A stretch of 64,000 nt of DNA, from NCBI GenBank assembly GCA_050486285.1, contig JBJHCZ010000001.1, positions 62,001-126,000 on the forward strand, read 5' to 3'. This stretch comes from JAITWN01 sp050486285. Lineage in GTDB: Bacteria; Pseudomonadota; Gammaproteobacteria; SZUA-140. Under the pieces are notes generated by a model. The model made no database searches and was not told the origin of the DNA. It saw only the letters and a program-made list of their open reading frames with translations. Position 1 is the first letter of the stretch. Every line of letters starts with the position of its first letter. Position numbers and translations under genes: made by a program. Positions 25,748-33,328 of the stretch are shown in pieces.

Positions 25748-26089
25748 ATGGCAAGCGAGAAGATGGGTATTGCGTTGGGCATGATCGAGACCCGCGGACT
25801 GGTCCCGGCGATCGAGGCCGCTGACGCGATGACGAAGGCGTCGGAAGTTCGCCTGATCGGTCGCCAGTTCGTCGGCGGCGGTTACGTCACGGTGCTGGTG
25901 CGCGGCGAGACCGGTGCGGTCAACGCGGCGGTGCGCGCGGGCGCGGATGCCTGTGAGCGAGTCGGCGACGGCCTGGCGGCTGCGCACATCATCGCGCGTC
26001 CGCATTCGGAGGTGGAGCAGATCCTGCCCGCCAACGTTGCCGCCGCCAACGGCGGTCGCGACAGTGAGATCACCAAGACCCGGAGCTGA
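25748..26089 (+). CDS. csoS1B: Carboxysome shell hexamer protein CsoS1 (extended copy)
   Basis: A 113-residue BMC-H paralogue, identical to the preceding gene over its first 94 residues and then extended by a tail of 19 residues (ANVAAANGGRDSEITKTRS). The longer tail corresponds to CsoS1B-like copies elsewhere, which form facet hexamers alongside the short form. It begins 43 bases after the first copy behind AGGAG. The near identity suggests recent duplication or gene conversion. Naming as B rests on order and tail length. Confidence 0.94.
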   Translation: MASEKMGIALGMIETRGLVPAIEAADAMTKASEVRLIGRQFVGGGYVTVLVRGETGAVNAAVRAGADACERVGDGLAAAHIIARPHSEVEQILPANVAAANGGRDSEITKTRS

Positions 26090-26149
26090 GTCATGGTCGT
26101 CGGCCGGACGAAGGACCGTCCGGCGGACTCCGCCGAGTGATGCAGAGTG

Positions 26150-26593
26150 ATGAAGGCGCATCCACGCACCATCAGCTACCTGCAGCGGGCGCTGAACCAC
26201 GAGTTCGGCGCCACTCAGCAGTACGCGATGCAGGCGGCGCTGGCCGAGTCCCTCGGCCTCGACGCCTTTGCAAAGGAGTTGCATGAGGGTGTCGATGAGG
26301 AACTCCGTCATGCGGGGATCCTTCTGCGCGCGATCTACGCGCTCGGCGTCACCCCACATGCAGGCCAGCCGAGGCCGCCCAGGGTCGGGCAGTCGCAGTC
26401 CGAAATGCTGTTTTTCGGTCACCAGACCGAGACCGACGCGATCCGGCTCTACCGTGAGGCCTGCCGGTTCTGTGATAGCATCGGGGACAGGAGGCACGCG
26501 GCGCTGTTCGCCGCGATCCTGGAAGACGAGATCCGCCATTGTAGCGAACTCGAGCGACAGCTCGGGTCGCCGGGCGCAAGCCGGGCGTCATGA
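26150..26593 (+). CDS. Carboxysome-associated bacterioferritin-like protein
   Basis: A 147-residue ferritin-like four-helix protein regularly found in alpha-carboxysome operons. The di-iron-type motifs are visible: E in ALNHEFGATQQYAMQA, the E-x-x-H of DEELRHAGILLR, and EILEDEIRHCSELE-like spacing in AAILEDEIRHCSEL near the C-terminus. Its role in carboxysomes is not settled; iron or redox buffering is the usual suggestion. ATG 26150 or the preceding GTG 26147 may be the start. It lies 60 bases after csoS1B and 47 bases before the acRAF gene. Confidence 0.85.
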   Translation: MKAHPRTISYLQRALNHEFGATQQYAMQAALAESLGLDAFAKELHEGVDEELRHAGILLRAIYALGVTPHAGQPRPPRVGQSQSEMLFFGHQTETDAIRLYREACRFCDSIGDRRHAALFAAILEDEIRHCSELERQLGSPGASRAS

Positions 26594-26640
26594 ACGGATC
26601 CCGTTTCGTCCCAATACAATGATTCACGGGGAGACTCGCG

Positions 26641-26916
26641 ATGTCAGATCAGACGGCCGTTCCCGAGGGCTGGACGCATCACGAGCGACCGCCGAACCTG
26701 TTTCGGCGTTTCGAGTTCGACGGCTACGGCGACACGCGGGCGTTTCTCGAGCGCCTGGCTGAGGTTTCGAAGGACACCGGCCTGTACCCGGACATCAGTT
26801 TCGGCAAGGCCTATGTCAACGTGACGATACATGCGCAGGACGGCAAGGCCGTCGGCGCGGATGAGACCGCCTTCGCGGCGCGTGCAAACGAGGCCGCTTT
26901 GCCGGCGAAGGGCTGA
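26641..26916 (+). CDS. RubisCO assembly factor acRAF (pterin-4a-carbinolamine dehydratase-like)
   Basis: A 91-residue protein of the pterin carbinolamine dehydratase fold found in alpha-carboxysome operons, where it helps assemble the form IA RubisCO holoenzyme. It keeps the fold's pattern (NLFRRFEFDGYGDTRAFLER, TGLYPDISFGKAYVNVTIHA) but lacks the EHHP-type catalytic histidine motif of true dehydratases, having YPDISFGKAY there. That fits the chaperone rather than enzyme role. GGGGAGA precedes ATG 26641. It sits between the bacterioferritin-like gene and mcdA. Confidence 0.88.
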   Translation: MSDQTAVPEGWTHHERPPNLFRRFEFDGYGDTRAFLERLAEVSKDTGLYPDISFGKAYVNVTIHAQDGKAVGADETAFAARANEAALPAKG

Positions 26917-26963
26917 TAGACCCGCCGGGCATGTTCAACTGACTGCCAACCAGGGATCCCCGG

Positions 26964-27602
26964 ATGGGCGCGAAACTGTACGCGGTGGTCAACGAGAAAG
27001 GCGGTGTCGGCAAGACGACGCTGGCGATGAATCTGGCCGCCGGTCTGGCGCAGCGGGGCGAATGCGTGGTCGTCGATGCCGATCCGCAGGGTTCCGCGAC
27101 GCTGTGGGCGCACAATGCGGATGCCCGTCGCCGTTTTCCCGCCGAGGTCATGGCGGGTCCGCATGCCACCGAACAGACCCTGTCGCGTCTCGGCGCGCGT
27201 TGCGACTATGTCGTCGTCGATTGCCCGCCCGCGGCGGGATCCCCGGTTGCGAGACGGGTCGCGTCGCTGGCCGATGCGCTCCTGATCCCGGTGTTGCCCT
27301 CGCCGATGGACCTGTGGGCGAGCACGCGCATCGAAGAGACGGTCGCCGAGGCGCGTCAGTACAATCCCCGGCTCAGGGCGTATATCGTCGTCAACCAGAT
27401 CGATCCTCGCAACGCGATGTCGCGTGCGATCGGCGCCGCGCTCGGCGAGCTTGCCGTCCCCGTACTGCGTTCCGGTCTGGGCAGGCGCGCGAGTTACCGG
27501 ACCTCCGCCCTCGAGGGCTGCAGCGTGTATGACCTCGGGCATCGCGGGCGCGAGGCCTCGAAAGAGATCGACGCAATCATCGAGGAGGTGCTGGGTTCAT
27601 GA
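26964..27602 (+). CDS. mcdA: Carboxysome-positioning ParA-type ATPase McdA
   Basis: A 212-residue MinD/ParA-family ATPase. The deviant Walker A box NEKGGVGKTT (signature K12, K17) and Walker A' VVVDADPQGSATLW are present, and the switch II region reads VVVDCPPAAG. In the alpha-carboxysome system McdA binds DNA non-specifically as a dimer and forms gradients on the nucleoid that spread carboxysomes through the cell. The operon context and the small mcdB overlapping its stop (ATGA) support this role over plasmid or chromosome partitioning. Confidence 0.92.
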   Translation: MGAKLYAVVNEKGGVGKTTLAMNLAAGLAQRGECVVVDADPQGSATLWAHNADARRRFPAEVMAGPHATEQTLSRLGARCDYVVVDCPPAAGSPVARRVASLADALLIPVLPSPMDLWASTRIEETVAEARQYNPRLRAYIVVNQIDPRNAMSRAIGAALGELAVPVLRSGLGRRASYRTSALEGCSVYDLGHRGREASKEIDAIIEEVLGS

Positions 27603-27838
27603 GCAGGGATCAGATCGCCGACCGGCTCGCGCGCGGCGTGCGCGAGGCCAGAAAGTCCTCGCAGCCGCCATCGCCGGCCAAATCCACCCCGACCCGGTCC
27701 GCTCCGCGCAAGGCCGCCGGTAAGCAGCCCGCGGTCAGCCAGCCGGCGCGATCGGAAAAGTCATCGTCGTCGACCCCGACCCCGACACTGGATCGCCCGT
27801 GGGACAACCTGCACCCGGCGCGCATCTGGCCTGACTGA
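27599..27838 (+). CDS. mcdB: Carboxysome-positioning adaptor McdB (alpha type)
   Basis: A 79-residue, mostly disordered, basic and serine/proline-rich protein that links carboxysomes to McdA. The N-terminus (SRDQIADRLARGVREARKS) could form a short basic helix, presumably contacting McdA. The C-terminus DNLHPARIWPD has the invariant tryptophan used by alpha-McdB to bind the carboxysome shell. ATG 27599 overlaps the mcdA stop. Sequence conservation is otherwise low, so the call rests on the ends and on position. Confidence 0.88.
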   Translation: MSRDQIADRLARGVREARKSSQPPSPAKSTPTRSAPRKAAGKQPAVSQPARSEKSSSSTPTPTLDRPWDNLHPARIWPD

Positions 27839-27850
27839 TACAGTCATCGC

Positions 27851-28831
27851 ATGAAGAATACGACGCTCAGGCAACTGGCCATCTTCACCGTCGTCGCGCG
27901 GCGCCTGCACTATACGCGCGCCGCCAGGGAACTGGGCGTGACCCAGGCGTCGGTGTCGATCCAGATCAGACAACTCGAGGCCAGTCTCGGTCTCAAGCTG
28001 TTCGAGCAGGTCGGCAAGAAGATTCACCTGACCGAGGCCGGCCGCGAGATGTACGAGTACTGCCAGCGCATCAATCACCAGTTTTCCGAACTGGAAACGG
28101 TGCTGGAGCGCCTGAAGGGCGGCGGCGGCGGGGAACTGCGCATCAGCGTCGGGCGGACCGCCAAGTACTTCGTCCCGCGCCTGCTCGCGCAATTCAGGCA
28201 ACGACATCCGGAGGCCGTCGTTCACGTCGATGTCGCTACCCGCGATGCCCTGCTGGCGCAACTCGAGGATAATGCCTGCGACATGGCAATCACCGGTCTC
28301 CCGGACGATGATCGCGGTCTGGTCGCGGAGCCTATCCTGCAGGATTCCCTCGCCATCATCGCCGCGCCGGGACACCCGCTCGCGCGGCGGCGGGCGCTCG
28401 CGCCGGCGGAACTCGCGGGCGAGCCGTTCCTGATGCGCGAAGCGGGTTCCGCCTCCCGCGCCACCGTCGAAAGATTCCTGTCACGGCACGCGCTGTCGCT
28501 CGATGTCGTGATGACGATCAACAGCAACGAGGCGATCAAGCGCGGCGTGGAGGCCGGTCTCGGTCTCGCCGTGGTGCCGAAATGCAGTATCGCCCATGAG
28601 GTCAAGGCCGGCCTGCTTTCCCTGCTCGACGTCGATGCCGAGCCTGCGTACCGCGCCTGGTATCTCGTCTATCGCAAGGGCAAGCGCTTCTCCGTGCTCG
28701 CGGAGTCGTTGCGGGACACGGTCCTTGAAACCTGCCGCGAGCTCGGTCATGCCGATGCGCTGGCGGTGGCGACGCTGGGTGATCCGGATTCGAAAGCAGC
28801 GCGCCCGGCCGGCGCACGCAAGGGCGTCTGA
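27851..28831 (+). CDS. cbbR: LysR-type regulator, CbbR-like (second of three)
   Basis: A 326-residue LysR protein with the helix-turn-helix in LRQLAIFTVVARRLHYTRAA, then TQASVSIQIRQLE. The effector domain has the CbbR pattern (ISVGRTAKYFVPRLLAQF, MREAGSASRATVERF, INSNEAIKRGVEAGLGLAVV). It lies 12 bases downstream of mcdB in the same direction, so it is probably the last regulatory gene of the carboxysome transcript and may autoregulate it. The C-terminus has a 20-residue basic tail absent from the other two CbbR copies. Confidence 0.88.
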   Translation: MKNTTLRQLAIFTVVARRLHYTRAARELGVTQASVSIQIRQLEASLGLKLFEQVGKKIHLTEAGREMYEYCQRINHQFSELETVLERLKGGGGGELRISVGRTAKYFVPRLLAQFRQRHPEAVVHVDVATRDALLAQLEDNACDMAITGLPDDDRGLVAEPILQDSLAIIAAPGHPLARRRALAPAELAGEPFLMREAGSASRATVERFLSRHALSLDVVMTINSNEAIKRGVEAGLGLAVVPKCSIAHEVKAGLLSLLDVDAEPAYRAWYLVYRKGKRFSVLAESLRDTVLETCRELGHADALAVATLGDPDSKAARPAGARKGV

Positions 28832-28834
28832 TCC

Positions 28835-29797
28835 ATGCCAGGGAATGTGCTGAGACAAGGAAACCGCCTGCCCATCGTCGATGTGGCGGTCGCCGTCGTG
28901 CAGCGCGAGGACGGCAGGGTGTTGCTCGCCGAACGACCGCAGGGCAAGGTCTCTCCCGGCTTCTGGGAATTGCCGGGCGGCAAGCTCGATCCGGGCGAAT
29001 CGCCGATGCAGGCGCTGGCGCGCGAACTCCACGAGGAGATCGGCGTGGAACCGGTCGCCGCCCGTCCGTGGATCGTTTACGAACACCGCTATCCCGACAA
29101 GGTCGTGCGCCTGCACTTCCACCGCGTCACCGCGGTCAAGGGTGTACCCCACGGGCGGGAAGGGCAGCGCATCACCTGGGAGCATCCCGACGACATCACC
29201 GTTGGTCCGCTGCTGCCGGCCAACGGCCGCGTACTGAAGGCGGTGGGCTTGCCGCCGGTTTACGCGATCACCCAGGCGGCAAAGTTTGGCATCAACGAGT
29301 TTCTGGCACGCCTCGATCGCGCCCTCGCGCGCGGCCTCGGGATGATCCAGGTCCGTGAACCGGGGCTCTCGCCGGAGCAGCTCGCGCAATTCATACGTCG
29401 CGTCGTCAGGGCTGCCCGTCCCCATGGCGCGAAGGTGCTGGTCAGCGGCAGTGAAATGCTCGCGCTCAAGACCGGCGCGGACGGCGTGCATCTCACCGCG
29501 GGACAACTCGCGCGCCTGGCGACGCGGCCGGCGCTGCCGCTCGTTGCAGGGTCCTGTCACAATGACGCGGATCTCGCGCGCGCGGAAGCGCTCGACCTCG
29601 ATTTCGTGACGGTCTCGCCGGTCCTGCCGACGGCAAGTCATCCCGGCGAGCCCGTGCTGGGTCTCGATCGCTTCACCCGCATGGCGAGCGGCAGGCCGTT
29701 TCCGGTCTATGCGCTCGGCGGCATGCGCCGCGAGCATCTCGACGAAGCGATGCGGCACGGCGCGCACGGCATCGCAATGCTGAACGGCGTCTGGTGA
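28835..29797 (+). CDS. Nudix hydrolase fused to ThiE-like domain
   Basis: A 320-residue fusion. Residues about 12-140 are a MutT-type Nudix hydrolase with a complete Nudix box (G49-x5-E55-x7-R63-E-L-x-E-E-x-G) that would remove 8-oxo-dGTP. Residues about 155-320 resemble thiamine phosphate synthase (VYAITQ, LGMIQVREPGLSPEQL, GADGVHLTAGQL, FVTVSPVLPTASHPG, YALGGM). This MutT-ThiE architecture is common in Gammaproteobacteria; the ThiE half's activity is unproven. It begins three bases after cbbR, so readthrough from the carboxysome operon is possible. Confidence 0.9.
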   Translation: MPGNVLRQGNRLPIVDVAVAVVQREDGRVLLAERPQGKVSPGFWELPGGKLDPGESPMQALARELHEEIGVEPVAARPWIVYEHRYPDKVVRLHFHRVTAVKGVPHGREGQRITWEHPDDITVGPLLPANGRVLKAVGLPPVYAITQAAKFGINEFLARLDRALARGLGMIQVREPGLSPEQLAQFIRRVVRAARPHGAKVLVSGSEMLALKTGADGVHLTAGQLARLATRPALPLVAGSCHNDADLARAEALDLDFVTVSPVLPTASHPGEPVLGLDRFTRMASGRPFPVYALGGMRREHLDEAMRHGAHGIAMLNGVW

Positions 29798-29826
29798 CGC
29801 GCCGGCGCGACGTGAGGCAGGCAGAC

Positions 29827-30318
29827 ATGCAGCCGCTGGTCGGGGTCATCATGGGGTCGGCGTCGGACTGGGAGACCATGCGCCATGCCGCGGAGACCCT
29901 GGAACAACTCGGTGTCCCCCATGAAGTGCAGGTGGTCTCGGCGCATCGCACGCCGGATCTCCTGTTCGACTATGCCGCCGGCGCCGCGGCGCGCGGGCTC
30001 GAGGTCCTGATCGCCGGGGCCGGCGGCGCCGCGCATCTGCCGGGCATGGCCGCTGCAAAGACGGCGCTGCCGGTGCTGGGCGTTCCGGTCCAGTCGAAGG
30101 CGCTCAACGGCCTCGATTCCCTGTTGTCGATCGCACAGATGCCGGCAGGCATACCGGTCGGGACGCTCGCGATCGGCCGTGCCGGGGCGATCAACGCGGC
30201 CCTGCTCGCGGCCGCGATACTGGGCAACCGCTACCCGGAGATCCGGGCCGCGGTCGAAGAGTACCGCCGCCGGCAGACCGAACAGGTCCTCGCCCGTCCC
30301 GATCCCCGGGAGCAGTGA
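29827..30318 (+). CDS. purE: N5-carboxyaminoimidazole ribonucleotide mutase
   Basis: A 163-residue PurE that shifts the carboxyl group of N5-CAIR to give CAIR in purine synthesis. Signatures are GVIMGSASDWETMRHA, VVSAHRTPDLLFDYA (catalytic His), GAGGAAHLPGMAAA and PVLGVPVQSKALNGLDSLLS. ATG 29827 is chosen because homology starts there and GAGG lies nine bases upstream; a GTG at 29794 is also in frame. Its stop overlaps purK (TGATG). Confidence 0.94.
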   Translation: MQPLVGVIMGSASDWETMRHAAETLEQLGVPHEVQVVSAHRTPDLLFDYAAGAAARGLEVLIAGAGGAAHLPGMAAAKTALPVLGVPVQSKALNGLDSLLSIAQMPAGIPVGTLAIGRAGAINAALLAAAILGNRYPEIRAAVEEYRRRQTEQVLARPDPREQ

Positions 30319-31427
30319 TGGCCGTCATTGGCGTACTCGGCGCCGGTCAGCTGGCGCGGATGCTGGCAATGTCCGGCCTGCCCCTCGGACACAGTTTCGT
30401 CTTCCTGGATCCCGCGCCTGCCCCGTGCGCAGTGCCCCTCGGTCGGCATTTGCGCGGTGAGTATGATGACACGTCGATGCTCGCGCGCATCGCGCAGTGC
30501 GTCGACATCGTGACCTGCGAGTTCGAAAGCGTGCCGGCTTCCAGCATGGCGACCCTGGCCGATCTTGTCCCGATGTTTCCTTCCGTGGAAACCTTCGCGA
30601 TCGCCAGTGACCGCCTGCGCGAGAAGCGCCTGTTCCACGAACTCGCCATGCCGGTCGCGCCCTTCGCGGCGGTCGATACCGCCGACTCGCTTGCCGGCGC
30701 GGTTGCCCGGATCGGATTGCCGGCGGTGCTGAAGACGCGAACGCTGGGTTACGACGGCAGGGGACAGCTCGTGCTGCGAAGCCTGGATCAGCTCGCCGGT
30801 GCGTGGGAGCGTCTCGGCGGAGTGCCGCTGCTGCTCGAATCCCTGATCGAATTCCGGCGTGAATTATCGGTACTCGCCGTGCGCAGCCGGACCGGCGAGA
30901 CCGCATTCTGGCCGCTGGTGGAGAATGTGCATCGCGACGGCATACTGCGCGTCTCGCGCTGTCGGCCGTCGGATCCGCTCGAAACCCTTGCTCAGGAGCA
31001 TGCCAGGCGGTTGCTCGACAGGCTCGACTACGTCGGCGTCATGGCCCTCGAATTCTTCGATGCCGGCGACGTCCTGTTCGCGAACGAAATGGCGCCGCGC
31101 GTTCACAACAGCGGACACTGGACCATCGAAGGCAGCATGACCAGCCAGTTCGAGAATCACCTGCGGGCGATCCTCGGATTGCCTGTCGGATCGACGACTG
31201 CGCGCGGGCACACGGCGATGGTCAATCTGATCGGATCGACGCCGGATCCGGCGCGCCTGCTGGCATTACCGCAGGCGCATGTTCACCTGTACGGCAAGGC
31301 ACCACGCCCGGGACGCAAGCTCGGCCATGTCACGGTCTGCGCGGATTCCGCGGCGGAGCTCGACACCGTGCTGGCATCGCTGTCGGAAATCGTCGGCGAA
31401 CCGGGGAGGGCCGGCGCGGCGGCCTGA
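30318..31427 (+). CDS. purK: N5-carboxyaminoimidazole ribonucleotide synthase
   Basis: A 369-residue ATP-grasp enzyme that joins bicarbonate to AIR using ATP, giving the substrate of PurE. It starts IGVLGAGQLARMLA and shows GLPAVLKTRTLGYDGRGQ, the ATP-grasp lid, NEMAPRVHNSGHWTIEG and the late GKAPRPGRKLGHVT. Length is standard. ATG 30318 overlaps the purE stop, with GGGAG five bases upstream. It is convergent with the gene ending at 31437. Confidence 0.94.
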   Translation: MAVIGVLGAGQLARMLAMSGLPLGHSFVFLDPAPAPCAVPLGRHLRGEYDDTSMLARIAQCVDIVTCEFESVPASSMATLADLVPMFPSVETFAIASDRLREKRLFHELAMPVAPFAAVDTADSLAGAVARIGLPAVLKTRTLGYDGRGQLVLRSLDQLAGAWERLGGVPLLLESLIEFRRELSVLAVRSRTGETAFWPLVENVHRDGILRVSRCRPSDPLETLAQEHARRLLDRLDYVGVMALEFFDAGDVLFANEMAPRVHNSGHWTIEGSMTSQFENHLRAILGLPVGSTTARGHTAMVNLIGSTPDPARLLALPQAHVHLYGKAPRPGRKLGHVTVCADSAAELDTVLASLSEIVGEPGRAGAAA

Positions 31428-31436
31428 TCGACGTAA

Positions 31437-31892
31437 TCATTCCGTTGCCGGATCAGCGCCGGGCTGTCTCGACAGCCTCGCCTTGAGGGCCTGTTCGAGG
31501 GCATCGAGGGCGAGCCCCATGACCAGGCCGGCATGCTGGTGCAGCAGATACAGCTTGCACTGGACCGGTTCGTGCAGCGAGGCGCGGTCGCGGGTCTCGA
31601 ACTCCGTCCATGCGAGTACCGGCCGGTCATCGACATTGCCGTCGACGCACAGCCAGTACTTGTCCTCGACGATGACCTCGAGACCGCGCAGGCCTTCGAG
31701 GGAGACGCGGACCGGTCGGGGCAGTCGGCGCAACGCGAGCCGCGCGAGGTTATAGCAACTGGCTTCGATCGTCTTCGGCAAGACGCGCAGCGGCTTCAGG
31801 TCTTCCGGCAGTCTCATGGCCTTCGAGTCTGGCGGAGAATTTTCCGTCGCGCAACCGCCGGGCGCCGCCGCAGGCGCCGGATCCCGCTTCAT
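31437..31892 (-). CDS. Uncharacterised protein coupled to cbbX
   Basis: A 151-residue protein I do not recognise. The first 25 residues are low-complexity (PAAAPGG region); the rest looks like a compact globular domain with LPKTIEASCYNLARLALRRL, GLRGLEVIVEDKYWLCVDG, RPVLAWTEFETRDRASL and a C-terminal helix GLVMGLALDALEQALKARL. No signal peptide or membrane helix is seen. ATG 31892 overlaps the cbbX stop (ATGA), so it is translated with the red-type RubisCO activase. It is not CbbY, CbbZ or another usual cbb gene. A part in RubisCO maintenance or carbohydrate-phosphate handling is possible but unproven. Confidence 0.75.
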   Translation of the reverse strand: MKRDPAPAAAPGGCATENSPPDSKAMRLPEDLKPLRVLPKTIEASCYNLARLALRRLPRPVRVSLEGLRGLEVIVEDKYWLCVDGNVDDRPVLAWTEFETRDRASLHEPVQCKLYLLHQHAGLVMGLALDALEQALKARLSRQPGADPATE

Positions 31893-32812
31893 TCGTCGAG
31901 CAGTTCATCGCCGTCGAGGTCGAGCTTGCCCTCCTTGAAGACGCGGCTGACCAGAATGTCCTCGTCCTCGAGCGTCATCAGCAGACTCCTGCCGAGCTTG
32001 CCGCCCTTGGCGAACAGTCGGTTGGCCTGGCGCAGGCGGGCGCGGTCGAGCGCGTTGCGGATCGAGCGAGCATTCGCGAAATGCGCCATCTTCATGCGCA
32101 GCCGGATATACTTGCCGAAGGCCTGCTCGGCGTCGGGGCTGAAGCGGTAGTTCTGCTGTTCCAGCATCAATTTCGCGATCGCGAGCAGTTCGTCGGCGCT
32201 GTAGTCCGGAAAATCGACATGATGGGCGATGCGCGAGCGCATGCCCGGATTGCTGTGGAAGAAGCGGTCCATCTTGTCCTTATAGCCGGCGAGGATCACG
32301 ACGAGGTCGTCGCGGTTGTTTTCCATGACCTGCAGCAGGATCTCGATCGACTCCTGCCCGTAGTCGCGCTCGTTCTCGGGCTTGTAGAGATAATAGGCCT
32401 CGTCGATGAACAGCACGCCGCCCATCGCCTTCTTGATGACCTCTTTCGTCTTCGGCGCGGTGTGACCGATGTACTGGCCGACGAGGTCGTCGCGGGTGAC
32501 CGCGACCAGATGGCCCTCGCGGATATATTCCAGCCGGTGCAGGATCTCGGCCATGCGCATCGCGACCGTGGTCTTGCCGGTGCCGGGATTGCCGGTGAAG
32601 CTCATGTGCAGCGTCGGCGTCTGCGCCGACAGGTCGAGTTTCTTGCGCATGCGCTCGACCAGCAGCAGCGCCGCGATCTCGCGGATGCGGGTCTTGACCG
32701 GCTTGAGCCCGATCAGCTCGCGGTCGAGCTTGTCGAGCACCTCCTGCACGTTCGAGGCCTTGAACTCCTCCTCGAGATCGACTTCGATTGGCGGCGTCTT
32801 GTCGCTCATCAC
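31889..32812 (-). CDS. cbbX: Red-type RubisCO activase CbbX
   Basis: A 307-residue AAA+ protein that, as a hexamer activated by RuBP, threads the C-terminal tail of red-type large subunits to release inhibitory sugar phosphates. Walker A GNPGTGKT at residues 74-81, the pore loop GQYIGHTA near 112-119 (Y114), Walker B VLFIDE at 133-138 and the arginine finger region HSNPGMRSRIAHH are all present. It lies downstream of the form IC cbbL-cbbS pair, its expected partner. A 13-bp GC hairpin separates it from cbbS, and the next gene overlaps its stop. Confidence 0.96.
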   Translation of the reverse strand: MMSDKTPPIEVDLEEEFKASNVQEVLDKLDRELIGLKPVKTRIREIAALLLVERMRKKLDLSAQTPTLHMSFTGNPGTGKTTVAMRMAEILHRLEYIREGHLVAVTRDDLVGQYIGHTAPKTKEVIKKAMGGVLFIDEAYYLYKPENERDYGQESIEILLQVMENNRDDLVVILAGYKDKMDRFFHSNPGMRSRIAHHVDFPDYSADELLAIAKLMLEQQNYRFSPDAEQAFGKYIRLRMKMAHFANARSIRNALDRARLRQANRLFAKGGKLGRSLLMTLEDEDILVSRVFKEGKLDLDGDELLDE

Positions 32813-32822
32813 CGTTCACGAC

Positions 32823-32854
32823 CGGCGGGCGGGGCATCACAGCCCCGCCCGCCG
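32823..32854 (-). promoter_or_regulatory. Perfect GC hairpin between cbbS and cbbX
   Basis: The sequence forms a 13-bp perfect stem (arms 32823-32835 and 32842-32854) with a six-base loop. It lies 12 bases after the form IC cbbS stop and before the cbbX start at 32812. There is no run of T on the minus-strand downstream side, so it looks less like an intrinsic terminator than a 3' stabilising or processing hairpin that lets RubisCO mRNA outlast cbbX mRNA. Confidence 0.7.
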
Positions 32855-32866
32855 CGGCCTTCCGGA

Positions 32867-33304
32867 CTAGTAGCGCTCGCCTTCCGGCTGTCGCGAGGCC
32901 GCGTAGGGCTCGATCGTGTAGCGGATCTGCCGCGAATCGGTCTCCTGGCGGACGACCCGGAAGCCGGGTTCGTTCTTCGGCCGGTTGACGATGAACGACA
33001 TGCGCGGGGTCTCCCAGCCGCGGGTGCTGTCGAAGGCCGTGACCCGGATGTAGTGGTTCGGGAACGTTTTGCGGCAGTTGTTGACCTCCATCATGATCCC
33101 GGCGGGATCCTTGAGGTCGAACATCGGCATGCCGAACATCTCCCAGTAGGTGTTGCGCGGGTGCGGATCGTCGGTGTACTCGACGTTGACCGCCCAGTGG
33201 TTCTTCAGCGCGTACTTGATCTGCGCGGTGATCTGCGCGTCGGTCAGGTCCGGCAGAAACGAGAACTGGCCCTGGGTAACGCGATTTCCGTGATTGGTCA
33301 TCAT
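32867..33304 (-). CDS. cbbS: RubisCO small subunit, form IC (red-type)
   Basis: A 145-residue small subunit of the red type. It begins NHGNRVTQGQFSFLPDLTDA, and has ALKNHWAVNVEYTDDPHPRN, TYWEMFGMPMFDL and the long C-terminal extension (RVVRQETDSRQIRYTIEPYA) that in form IC/ID enzymes makes a beta-hairpin barrel in the central channel. Form IA small subunits lack this extension. ATG 33304 follows cbbL by about 24 bases. Confidence 0.96.
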   Translation of the reverse strand: MMTNHGNRVTQGQFSFLPDLTDAQITAQIKYALKNHWAVNVEYTDDPHPRNTYWEMFGMPMFDLKDPAGIMMEVNNCRKTFPNHYIRVTAFDSTRGWETPRMSFIVNRPKNEPGFRVVRQETDSRQIRYTIEPYAASRQPEGERY

Positions 33305-33328
33305 GGTGACAGTCTCCTCGGTGCTCGG

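Noticed and set aside
26090..26149. Small gene between csoS1B and the bacterioferritin-like gene
   Set aside because: Only about 60 bases with a short frame and no ribosome binding site; nothing supports translation.
26641..26916. Pterin-4a-carbinolamine dehydratase as an active enzyme
   Set aside because: The catalytic histidine motif of true dehydratases is missing, and the gene lies in the carboxysome operon, so the RubisCO assembly factor role is preferred.
26964..27602. Plasmid or chromosome partition ParA
   Set aside because: There is no ParB or parS-like array; a small mcdB overlaps its stop and both are embedded in the carboxysome operon.
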